In this document: positions 1 to 9,117 of the stretch, one piece after another
Layout: each line of letters starts with the position of its first letter
Numbering within the stretch: position 1 is the first letter of the stretch
Assembly: GCF_032854445.1 (NCBI RefSeq)
Contig: NC_088301.1
Span: 28,876,402 to 28,940,401, forward strand
Direction: 5' to 3'
From: Liolophura sinensis
Taxonomy: Eukaryota > Mollusca > Polyplacophora > Chitonida > Chitonidae
DNA: 64,000 nt
Made by a program: the position numbers and the translations under genes
The notes under the pieces: generated by a model
Told to the model about the DNA's origin: nothing
What the model saw: the letters and a program-made list of their open reading frames with translations, nothing else
The model's database searches: none

Positions 1-290
1 TTTTGTGACCTGTAAGTATTTTAAAAGCCACAACAACCATCGATAGGGAATACATAAATAAAGATTTAATTTTGCAATAACTCGGTATAAAGCGTTAGAC
101 ACCTTCTTCTGTGTACATTGACAAACTGATGCTCCAAAACAAACTCCATCTCATAACTGTGTCATAACTAATATTCTCAGGGTAATTTGTATCTGGAAAG
201 ATCTGTGAACATTAAATAGTTCAGTAATACTTGTGTGTCAAAGGTAATAATAATTTTAATCCTTAAAGGTTTCTCACTTCGTTTCTACAG

Positions 291-445
291 AATTCCATTG
301 AAGACATATACTTTGCTAGCATTCCTCACCGTCGCCACTATGGGGTTGTCAAACACGTCTGTGGGATATCTCAACTACCCCACTCAGGTTATCTTTAAAT
401 GCTGCAAACTCATACCAGTACTACTTGGTGGGATATTCATACAAG
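291..445 (+). CDS. SLC35B3: SLC35B3 exon a
   Basis: The acceptor TTTCTACAG precedes 291 and the donor GTAGGT follows 445. It encodes IPLKTYTLLAFLTVATMGLS and continues to KLIPVLLGGIFIQ, the highly conserved helix pair with the LNYPTQ motif of the PAPS transporters. It ends in phase 1, splitting a Gly codon with the next exon. Confidence 0.93.
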
Positions 446-3400
446 GTAGGTCTTTGCCCAGCTGAAGTTATCTCCCCTTGTCCAACTTGTCGACTGATGA
501 TACAAGCACCTACAGGGAGAGAAACGGTGGAACGTTCTAAAAATTTTTTAACGGGGGTGGGGGGGTGTCTGATGCAGCGGAAGTGATATCACTTAGTATG
601 GCTTAGCCGCCCCACTTTAATTTTAGTGGAGGCTTCAGGCAACGTAAACCAGTGGAAAACACACAAACCAGTGTTGTCCACTCTACAATCAAAGTAGAGA
701 CATCATTATACAGCTGAAACATTGTCACCAATCAAATAAGTGAATAAATATTTTCATTAAGTTTCTGTCATATTCACATTAATGTGACCAAAATTAATGA
801 ATCAATCTTCACAAGAATCTCTTAAGCCACCGAAGGTTGGACGAATTGGTCAGAATCAAGGAAAACATGTGACATTTACATGTATACTTTTCAGTGAAGT
901 TTGGACCTTTTTCCTCTCAGGTAAAAAGTATGGTATATTTGACTACCTCTCCTGTGTGTGCATGAGTGTTGGGCTCATCCTCTTCACCCTGGCAGACAGC
1001 AGTGTATCTCCAAGATTTAACACCTATGGTGAGTATATTTGTAGCCTACACAGCAGAGGGATGTGTACAGAAATAAGCACGGTCATATTTAGTGTCATCT
1101 TACATGAAGCTTAATAGTATAATGGTATTTGAAAGTTTTTTAACTTTGATGAAACATAAATGAAACAAATAAATGTAGTGTTTCCATTCAATGAGGCCTC
1201 TGATGTATTTGCCGACAGGTATTATCTTGATCACGCTGGCCCTGGCAGCTGATGCTGTCATAGGAAATGTCCAGGAGAAGACCATGAAGCAGTTCTCAGC
1301 CACCAACTCAGAAGTGGTGAGTCAGTGATCATGTTACATGGTTGTTGCAATACTTGAAACAATAGTGTTTTTTTCCCAGTGGTGAATCAGTGATTGAGTA
1401 AAAAAAGTGTAAGTTTTGAATTTTTTACTGTATGGCACTGATGCAGTCTTTTTCTGTTGTCCAGAGTGGATCATGGACACACACGTAAGATTTTTGTCTT
1501 TTAATTCCTCAGACATACAGTGTGACTGTTAGATTCTTCAAGTGGGAGTTTTTCGAGATTCTCTTGGCTGACCATTCTTCTGATGGTCATGGCACCATTG
1601 AGTTGTGGACAGCTCTTGTACATACTCTCCCGCTCTCAAAACGGAACTGAGCCCAGGCAAACCAGATGGGACACTAGTGGGGCTATTGCACACCATGTGT
1701 ACATACTTAACCAGGTGCGGTGATCACCAAGACCTAACTCAATCAAGACGCCGTGGTGGCTTTCAGCACTAGACGCATTATATATGATATCATGTTTGTG
1801 TTGCAGGTATTGTACTCCTACGGAATTGGCTTTATCTATATTCTCCTCGGCCTGTTGGTTTCTGGACAGATTATCCCAGCATTTAAATTTTGTCTGCAGG
1901 TAAGGTATCATGGTTGATTTACAGATGATCAGAACAAGCCATTTTATGTGAAACTACCCCGCGAGCATACCTCTACAGTTTTGGCTCCGGCTGGCATGTC
2001 CACAGCCTTACATTAGGAAGTCTGTGGAGCAATACAGATTAGGTATTGTGGTTTCCCAGAGATTGATATCCTTCACTCTGAAGTTTTTCTAGCATTGGAT
2101 ATATAGAGATTATCATAACAGTGTGTGATCCGAGATGATGTATCAGCTCCAGTTGCCTGAGGGCGGCCTTTCATATCAGCTTAATTTGAGTTGCCTGGGG
2201 TCCGGCTCTCGCATAAGCCTCACTCTTTAAGCTTGACTGATATAACAGGCTCGCCTCAAACAACTCGAGCTGATATAGACTTTTCTGATAATTTATTTTT
2301 CAGATACCTTTATTTTTTGCGTACTAAATGGTAAAAACACAGTTGTTTTTTGGTCAGTCAGCAGACAGACTGGCTACAACTAGACAACCTGTACTGACAA
2401 AATGTAGTTCACCCCATAAAAACTACAGTCTTCTCAGCATGAATATGACTATGTTCTTTAAATTTTCTATTTTTTTAGTTTTGACCGCAAACTACATAAA
2501 ATAAGTAGATATATTAAAAACAAATGAGCTTAAACCGTTACCAGGTGGTCACTTCACAATGAGTTCATACGCCACAGGAATGCCCTTGCTCTCTAATCTT
2601 CTGTGAAATGAACTCCTACATAACGATGAGTGGACTGCAAGCTTAGATTTATAACACTGATACAGACGATGTTCTTATTGAAAGTATGAGCCCTGTTTGG
2701 CCATGTATAACCGCTGTTCATGTCTGGCTGCAGTGACAGTAGAAGTTTTCCAAAATGAGCACTGAACATTGATGATATAACATAAATGTTGGAATTTTTA
2801 ACTCGCCTGTATAAAGTACATAGGTAGCTTATGTTGTACCCTGAGCATCGGTGTTCAGTAATGGAGAAAGCAATGCTAAACAAAGTGTTAGGAGGGGCTT
2901 CTCAAAAAGTACTGCATGTATTGAGCTCAGTGTTTGCTCAGAGCAGAATGGCATAAGGGGGATATTTCATCATTTTATCCATCTGTACATATTAAGTACC
3001 GTAAATTACTGAATTCCTGACTTTGTGTATTGTGTATAAGGATCAGAGTTGAACAAATTGTTAGGAATGGTGTCTCAAAAAGTACGGAATGGATTGACCT
3101 GATGTTTTATATGCATATAAAGCACAGTGACACAAGGGGGATGTTCCATCATTGATTTTTTGTGTGCATTTTAATTACTGTAAATTAACCAATTCACGAT
3201 TTCAGTTCTTGCATTAAGTCGAAGTTTTGCATTTGTGTATCTCATACAGGTGAGCTCTTTAGCTAGGCTAATTTTCTTTTGGTTTCAGCTGACCAATCAC
3301 AGAAACATATGCTTGTGTCATTTTGAAGTAGAATAGAGGAAGTTCTACCCAAATGGTCACATTCACCTTTAGGAATAATTATTTCATAGGCACTAGGTGT

Positions 3401-5503
3401 AAGTTAGTCCAAAATTTTAACAATGAATCTATCCTCTCAAAAAAACTTTCCGCACATTTCCAAGCACCATGCAGGTGGAACTGATCTCAACGAGGTGTGC
3501 TGGTAGATCCAGGCTTACCTGCACAAATTCTTTTTTATGCTTTACTGGGTTGGATTAATATGACGATTGTGCCTACAGACAGTTATGATTTATTTATTTT
3601 ATTTATTTGATCGGTGTTTTATGCCATACTCAAAAATATTTCACAACGGCGGCCAGCATTATGGTGGGAGGAAACCGGGCAAAACCAGGTGGGGGAAACT
3701 CACGACCATCCACAGGTTACTGCCAGACCTTCCCTACGTACGGCCGGAGAGGAAGCCAGCTTGAGTTGGACTTGAATTCACAGCGACCGCAGACAGTTAT
3801 AAAAGTATAATACTTTTCTAGAGGGTTTCAATGCTAGAACTCTAGTTACAGCTCAAAGCCCCAAGCTGGTCACATGACATTTCAAAATGGCTGTCGATGG
3901 TAGGTGTGTGGGTTCGTCCAAGTTAATGTGGCCATAAGACAGTGAGTTAGTTAGTTTCATCGGTGAGGGTAGTGAATTGAAAAGATAGTGTTCGAGAATC
4001 CCCCAGAAAATGACAGAGATACAGGGTTAGACTCGGTGTTACATGAACATCAGAATTTCAAAATAGCACACTAAGTGCATCTACATACTCTCTATTATTT
4101 GGGGATGGCTCATTTCAAAGGGTAGGGTCACTGATGGTTTCACATGTGTGAAATTAAATGGAAATATGATACAAGGGCACGTGCTGGTTACTGAGACATG
4201 ATCTGCATTATATCATCTTTGCTCCTTTTTTTTTCTTTTCTAGTATCCGATGGAAACATATGGTTATGCACTGGTTTTTCTCAATGACTGGTTACATCGG
4301 TGTGAAGCTGGTTCTCACCATGGTGAAGACATTTGGAGCTTTGGTCGCCGTAACAGGTTCGTGAAACTATTTGATATGTTACCTAGAGATCGATTGTATG
4401 ATGTCATCCAGCTATGCTGGTTAGAAAGGAGGGTTTAAGGGGTTAAGGCCAGTCAAAGACATTCTTCATGGAGAAAGGACTGCTACTGAAATTTTACCCT
4501 GTACATGTGGGTGTCTGCATTGACCTGTCCACAGGTTTCTACATGCTGAGTCCCCTGGCCGCCAGTTTGGGATGTAAACTACACGTGTATTTACCTGTTG
4601 TTTTACTGATTAAACTAAAGCACAAAACTATTTATTTGATTGGTGTTTTACGCCGTACTCAAGAATATTTCACTTATACGATGGCGGCCAGCATTATGGT
4701 GGGTGGAAACCGGGCAGAGCCCGGAGGAAACCCACGACCATCCGCAGGTTGCTGAGAGACCTTCCCACTTATGATGGGAGCTGAAGCCAGCATGAGCTGG
4801 ACTTGAACTCACAGCGACTGCATTGGTGAGAGACTCTGGGTCATTACGCTGTGCTAGCGTGCTAACCAAACTGAGCCACAGAGGCCCCCACAAACATTTA
4901 CAAATAAGCGATACTTATATCAGATATCTGCTTTGACAACAGTAATTTTCTTGTTTCTGTATTTCAGTGACCACCTGCAGAAAAGCCATCACCATTGTTC
5001 TTCCTTTGTCTTCTTCACCAAGCCATTCACATTCCAGTAAGTATAGTGGTTTTTTTGTGGCAGTTTACTTGTTTTGTTTCAGTTTGTTGTAGGATTGTTG
5101 TTTAAAAGCTATACTCAGTAACTGGTAACCAGTATAATATCTGTACGGGAAACCAGAATGCTCTGAGTGAAGCGCAGGGCCTGTAATTAACATGTTATAC
5201 TGGCAAACTTCCTGTCTACTGTTTTTGCTGTATCAGATAAAGGTGAAATATTTTTGGAGCACGGCATAAAACACAAACAAATAAATAATAATCTAACCTG
5301 AATTGCGTTGTATTTGTACTTTTTCCAGGTATGTCCTGGTCTGGATAATCGTGGTCCTGGGCATATACCTGAACATTTACAGTAAAAACAGAAAGTCCTG
5401 GAACCAACGGTATGGAAATGGATCGCTGACAGTAGACGACTCTTCCACAAACCAGCCCTACACACACATTTACACGCAGAGAGGGTCATTTAGCAACATT
5501 TAG
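291..5503 (+). CDS. SLC35B3: SLC35B3 (PAPS transporter 2), 3' seven coding exons, 5' end outside window
   Basis: Join 291-445, 921-1028, 1219-1316, 1807-1899, 4244-4356, 4968-5036, 5329-5503. Members of this family carry the sulfate donor PAPS from cytosol into the Golgi lumen for sulfation of glycans and proteins. The encoded segment (about 269 residues, roughly the C-terminal two thirds of a ~400 aa protein) contains family signatures seen directly: GLSNTSVGYLNYPTQVIFKC, ILFTLADSSVSP, DAVIGNVQEK, VLYSYGIGFIYILLG, TYGYAL, FFTKPFTFQYV and VVLGIYLNIYSKN, mostly hydrophobic membrane helices. All introns are GT-AG and phases agree. Oddity: exon 4244-4356 has one extra T near 4275-4279 and exon 4968-5036 lacks one T near 5000-5002. 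The 37 codons between are therefore read out of the conserved frame, although the total length stays in frame and has no stop. The neighbour EXOSC3 is convergent. Identification is very secure; integrity of the two exons is uncertain. Confidence 0.93.
921..1028 (+). CDS. SLC35B3: SLC35B3 exon b
   Basis: The acceptor TTCCTCTCAG precedes 921 and GTGAGT follows 1028. It encodes KKYGIFDYLSCVCMSVGL then ILFTLADSSVSPRFNTY, one membrane helix and the following loop. Phases join cleanly on both sides with Gly codons. Confidence 0.92.
1219..1316 (+). CDS. SLC35B3: SLC35B3 exon c
   Basis: The acceptor GCCGACAG precedes 1219 and GTGAGT follows 1316. It encodes LITLALAADAVIGNVQEK and KQFSATNSEV. The ADAVIGNVQEK motif is nearly invariant in SLC35B3. 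Confidence 0.93.
1807..1899 (+). CDS. SLC35B3: SLC35B3 exon d
   Basis: The acceptor GTGTTGCAG precedes 1807 and GTAAGG follows 1899. Phase 0 on both sides. It encodes VLYSYGIGFIYILLGLLVSG and QIIPAFKFCLQ, a membrane helix and loop. Confidence 0.92.
2128..2266. repeat. Foldback (inverted-repeat) element
   Basis: The left arm around TATCAGCTCCAGTTGCCTGA is matched in reverse complement by the right arm ending in CAACTCGAGCTGATA. A second inner inverted pair (ATATCAGCTTAATTTGAG against AAGCTTGACTGATAT) is nested inside. It resembles a small MITE-like hairpin; the family is not identified. Confidence 0.5.
2875..3255 (+). repeat. Short tandem array of ~180-bp monomer (family A)
   Basis: Two diverged monomers share the order TGTTAGG, TCTCAAAAAGTAC, a TTTTGCAT-like stretch, CACAAGGGGGATGTTCCATC, TGTACATATT, and GTAAATTA followed by AATTC. 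The same monomer occurs at 26425-26990, 28637-28785 and 63940-64000. The organisation of 2-3 monomers per locus recalls pearl/HINE-type non-autonomous elements of bivalves (inference). Confidence 0.6.
3587..3789 (-). mobile_element. Meta-type SINE, 5'-truncated in the head
   Basis: Reverse-strand copy with tail at the left, central domain and only part of the tRNA-related head. It is flanked by a perfect 11-bp target-site duplication CAGACAGTTAT at 3576-3586 and 3790-3800, so truncation happened at insertion. Confidence 0.85.
4244..4356 (+). CDS. SLC35B3: SLC35B3 exon e, contains a +1 nt indel
   Basis: The acceptor CTTTTCTAG precedes 4244; GTTCGT after 4356 is a weak donor. The first 36 nt read YPMETYGYALVF in the frame set by the previous exon. 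From 4281 the conserved family sequence (SMTGYIGVKLVLTMVKTFGA) is one base out of that frame. Removing one T from the five-T run 4275-4279 would restore it. Confidence 0.85.
4635..4888 (-). mobile_element. Full-length tRNA-headed SINE in SLC35B3 intron
   Basis: Reverse-strand copy running from the TTTATTTGATTGGTG tail to the head GGGGCCTCTGTGGCTCAG. Box A-like TGGCTCAGTTTGGTT and box B-like GAGTTCAAGTC are visible. Imperfect flanking repeats (CACAAAACTATTTA and CACAAACATTTA) are probably the target-site duplication. It lies in the intron between the two frameshifted exons. Confidence 0.85.
4968..5036 (+). CDS. SLC35B3: SLC35B3 exon f, contains a -1 nt indel
   Basis: The acceptor TGTATTTCAG precedes 4968 and GTAAGT follows 5036. 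In the shifted frame it begins VTTCRKAITIVL. From 5002 the conserved SFVFFTKPFTFQ continues in the original frame. One missing T near 5000-5002 accounts for the shift back. Confidence 0.85.
5233..5284 (+). mobile_element. Diverged SINE tail remnant
   Basis: AAGGTGAAATATTT, AGCACGGCATAAAACAC and AAATAAATAA preserve the order of the SINE 3' end with many substitutions. Confidence 0.5.
5329..5503 (+). CDS. SLC35B3: SLC35B3 last coding exon and stop
   Basis: The acceptor TTTTTCCAG precedes 5329. It encodes VLVWIIVVLGIYLNIYSKN, the final membrane helix with the conserved YSKN, then a hydrophilic tail ending in SFSNI and the TAG stop at 5501-5503. The tail is lineage-specific compared with vertebrates. 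Confidence 0.92.
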
Positions 5504-5926
5504 TGTGGGTTCTTTGGGTGATAAGTATAACCTGTAGTTCTTTTAAAGGAATATACATTATTTCCTGGGATATCCTGGTGTGTTGAAGTCCTGGGACACA
5601 TATGGCTCAGTTTGACTTGTCAGTACTGCAGATCAAAAGCTGTTGGCAAATGAAGTCATCTGTGCTCAATTCTTTCTATATCATGATACATGTATGTCTG
5701 GTTTGTAGCCATCTTCTGTGCCGGCACTATTTTATGCACCATGGAGTCTAACAGCCTGTGTTGCAACCTAATTGAAATATGCTTCTTTTCATTCAAGGTT
5801 TCTGACTGACCAAATCGTCAAAGCCATTATTATCATATATGCACTGTTTTGATAGCTCTCAAAATGACGTGATATGTCTGGCTTTGGCCCAGCTTTTTCA
5901 CAAGTTGACCTCTTAAAATTGTTCAG

Positions 5927-5932
5927 AATAAA
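5927..5932 (+). terminator. Candidate poly(A) signal of SLC35B3
   Basis: An AATAAA hexamer lies about 425 nt after the stop codon, in AT-rich sequence with downstream T-rich stretches. Plausible only; there are no transcript data. Confidence 0.35.
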
Positions 5933-6292
5933 ATATATTTTTGTCAAAACTTTGTGACCCATGGGAAGAAAGCCCTGGACAGATTACTTGGAAATTTTGC
6001 AGTAAAAAACCAGTGGATAGAAAGTTTGGGTTTTTTTAAATTATGGTTTTGTAGGTCACGTTGTTTAGCTTTTGGAGCAAGACGTTTTCTCATTGAGTCA
6101 TTGAACGGCATCGTTTTAATATACATGTAAAATAATTTTTTTTCTTGGGAATTGAAGGTTATATTAGAGGGAAGACAAATGCTGCTGAGGAGTGCTTACA
6201 TCCTGGTAACACTGTGATATTTTAATTGACAGGAATTGTTATTTGCTGGCTATTGCCACAAATTTGTCAAAAAAAGATGGAGGACTTATTTT

Positions 6293-6372
6293 ATTTCATT
6301 GGTGTTTTACACCATACTCAAGAATATTTCACTTATACAATGGTAACCATTATTGTGGTGGGAGGAAACTGG
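6293..6372 (-). mobile_element. Short 5'-truncated SINE copy
   Basis: Only the 3' third of the SINE is present, reverse strand. It is bounded by a perfect 11-bp duplication GGACTTATTTT at 6282-6292 and 6373-6383. Confidence 0.8.
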
Positions 6373-7758
6373 GGACTTATTTTGAATGTGGCGATGTATT
6401 TATTCTGTATTTGTTATTCTTTGGGAGTTTTATATGTACGTCATGCAGTTGAATGTTAACATTATGTGATTTCTGTGAAATTCAAATCTCACCCTGATTT
6501 AAGTCCCGGTTAATTTATTATCATACCATGATTATTCAATTCAGGGGAGATATTGTTGAATAGTTTTGTTTATTATAAATATCTGAATGTTATTTGGTAC
6601 ATACATGTACATTCAGGAGTACAGTGTTACTCATTTTATATGGCTGAATGCGTAGAAATGGTGGACATGATAAATTAAGGTGTCAACCATATTGGTTCTT
6701 GTATATAGATAGACATGTATAGATATTCATGATTGCAGTGGGGAAGCAACTTGGAACAAATACATGTTAAACGTTTACAACATGGTTGTTTTATTCAGTG
6801 ATCATTTGTTATTAACACAATTTTAGTGTACAAATTCTGAATGGATATGAAGTTTAGCAAATGTATTGGGCAGACTAAAAACTTAACATACTGGGAAGGA
6901 AAAAGCTCAAGTATTTCCACAATCTGACATCAGCTTTATCTTTACATTATCAATGGCTCTTTTTCGTTCTGCTGAAGTTTATCTGTTGTATGAATTAAAG
7001 TGAACATAGTCAGCCACTAAACCTGAATTAATTAATAAAGTAGTATTCCAGAAATGTTCTATAAATATTTTTAAAATTCTACATTAGGCCTGTACTGACA
7101 TCAAGGAATTCAGCAGACATAGCAATACCTACTCATTTATAACGAACTCTTTCATGCAGATTTCGGAAAGATATTTGAGTAATAAATCTGACTTTGCTAA
7201 GGAAAAATAATGCAAAACCACAATAGTTCTTCAAGCAATGACTCCTCCAAGGCGGTTTTCTTGCCAGTTTACCCCGACAAGTTACTGCAGTCTCCTGCCC
7301 AACATGTATGCATTGTGAGATGGGCAGCCATTATCAGTTCCCTGTTCATACATGTGTAGTTCAAAAGGCATTGGTTTAAAGCTTAAACTAACCGCAAAAT
7401 CCAATATATTGCATCAATATTTGTCTATCCACTATAAGAAACCACATTGACAATCGAGAGCTAATAAGTTTCTTGACGTGACAGCCAACTACCACTCGAC
7501 ACTGTCAGCACTAGCTACTGGCCAAGTTCATAAGGGCTTCTACAACATGGCTATTTGGAGTGAATTGTCCGTCTGAACTTCACATTCTCAGCTTTCAGAA
7601 CTTTATGGAATTTATTTTTCTGTGATAACTGTGTCCTATATCCTTTTTTCTATATATATATATATAGTGACAGACTTTATGTTGACTTTAGATACTGTAC
7701 TAAATTTGCCCCAGTTACAGATTAGTTTTAATTTTATGTCGGTCATCAAATGAAATCT

Positions 7759-8097
7759 ACCGACCCGGATAGCACAGTTGGTAGAGCGTCCGCTTCGGGA
7801 ACGGTAGATCCAGGATCAATCCTTGGTCAAGTCACACCTAAGGCTTTAAAAGAGGAAGTTGTAACTTCCTCGCTTGGCGTTCAGCATGAAGGGAATAGTG
7901 CAACAACTGGTTGCCCCGTATCAGTATAATGGCTCGGGCGGGCGCCTTACTTGCCTTCGGTAAGTTGTCTGAGTGAAGCAGCACTAGATAAAAGAGCGAT
8001 GCAAATCTGTCCTGCTACAAGGAGGCACATTACATATACCCCAAGGAATCCTTCGTCGTCATATGACTGAAAAATTGTTGAAACCCCAAGCACTCAC
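7759..8097 (+). mobile_element. Second tRNA-headed SINE family (V-SINE/RUDI-like)
   Basis: The head is tRNA-like (GGATAGCACAGTTGGTAGAG as box A, GATCCAGGATCAATCC near box B). There is a unique body, and a 3' end with GTCATATGACTGAAAAATTG and CCCAAGCACTCACTCA. A perfect 13-bp duplication TCAAATGAAATCT flanks it (7746-7758 and 8098-8110). Similarity to the molluscan RUDI/V-SINE type is from memory of the family tail. Confidence 0.75.
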
Positions 8098-8578
8098 TCA
8101 AATGAAATCTTTCTGTAAATATCTTCAGTGACATGAGTTATGGAAGTCACTAGTCAGTGTTTACATACGGGACGTGGTCGCCATTACTAGTTGGTTTCAT
8201 TTAAACATGGGCCGATGTTAGACCAGCAGGCCACCACGGAACAATTGTTGCAGGTCTGTACTTTAGCTAGGGACACAAGTGCATGAGGTGCGAGACGGCA
8301 GAACTCTGGCACCACTATTCCAAGAAAGGTAAATGAAAGAATGTACAGCTCTAATGGAGTATTAGCAAAGGTAGAGAGCTCTGTACAGCTACCCAGTCAA
8401 AATATCCAGATTTATCACAGAGAGTCACACAGAAACCACCCTGGGCTTACCCTATTTCTTCTTATTTTTGGGACACCTGGTCGGCTCTTTTTAGCCAGTG
8501 AACATGTTATTGTAGCCAGAATATCAAGTTTCTTTTTCTTACATGGTAAGTTCATCTAATGAACAACATACCCATATC

Positions 8579-8584
8579 TTTATT
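8579..8584 (-). terminator. Candidate poly(A) signal of EXOSC3
   Basis: AATAAA on the reverse strand lies about 300 nt after the EXOSC3 stop codon. Suggestive only. Confidence 0.35.
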
Positions 8585-8882
8585 TTTCCACAAAGCTTGG
8601 AAAGAGATATTATATCCAGTTTTCAGCACTACTAATATCTGTTCCAAAAATTAGAAGAATTAGGGCACTGTTTCAGCACACTTATTTCTCATTTCTTGGA
8701 GACACTCATAAAGTCAGACAAAATCGTGAGTTTGCATGTAAGAATGAAATGTGGCCAACGCCAAAACATTCTGCCACGAGGTACAAAATGAGTGTTCATG
8801 ATTGAGCATTCAGAACTTTCCTTGTTTCTGCAATCAGGACATATACAACAACAACCAAATATCAGTCCTGCATTCACTGCCG

Positions 8883-9117
8883 TTATGTCTCCATTTCTTC
8901 AGATGAAAACCCTGCTAAAGAGTCCATGAGACGAGTGCACATGGACTTAATCTGATCATTTGTCATATTTTCTGCAGCCTGGATAGCATTCACTACAGCG
9001 ATTGTCTCTTTCACAGATCTGGTTTTCACCCAAACTCTGCCATTCAGGCCTACAACACTTTCAAAAGGAATGCCCTTCCCAAGGGATTTCATCAGCACAC
9101 ATTGAGGTGTCAGTATC
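8883..9117 (-). CDS. EXOSC3: EXOSC3 exon 4 and stop
   Basis: The acceptor CTTTATCAG precedes. It encodes [40 protein letters not shown] and the C-terminal helix ending in SSEEMET. This is the KH-domain half of the protein. Confidence 0.95.

Larger units (their letters stand above)
446..4243. other. SLC35B3 introns between exons a and e
   Basis: Apart from exons b-d, this holds no recognisable gene. The large intron 1900-4243 contains an inverted repeat (about 2128-2266), a short array of a dispersed ~180-bp monomer (2875-3255) and a 5'-truncated SINE (3587-3789). Confidence 0.8.
5504..8882. other. Intergenic region between convergent SLC35B3 and EXOSC3
   Basis: No coding exon recognised. 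It contains the SLC35B3 3' UTR, a truncated Meta SINE (6293-6372), a TA microsatellite near 7651-7667, the second SINE family (7759-8097) and the EXOSC3 3' UTR. Confidence 0.75.

Noticed and set aside
797-1114. 105-aa open frame around SLC35B3 exon b
   Set aside because: Only 921-1028 is coding by homology; the flanks are intron sequence read through splice sites.
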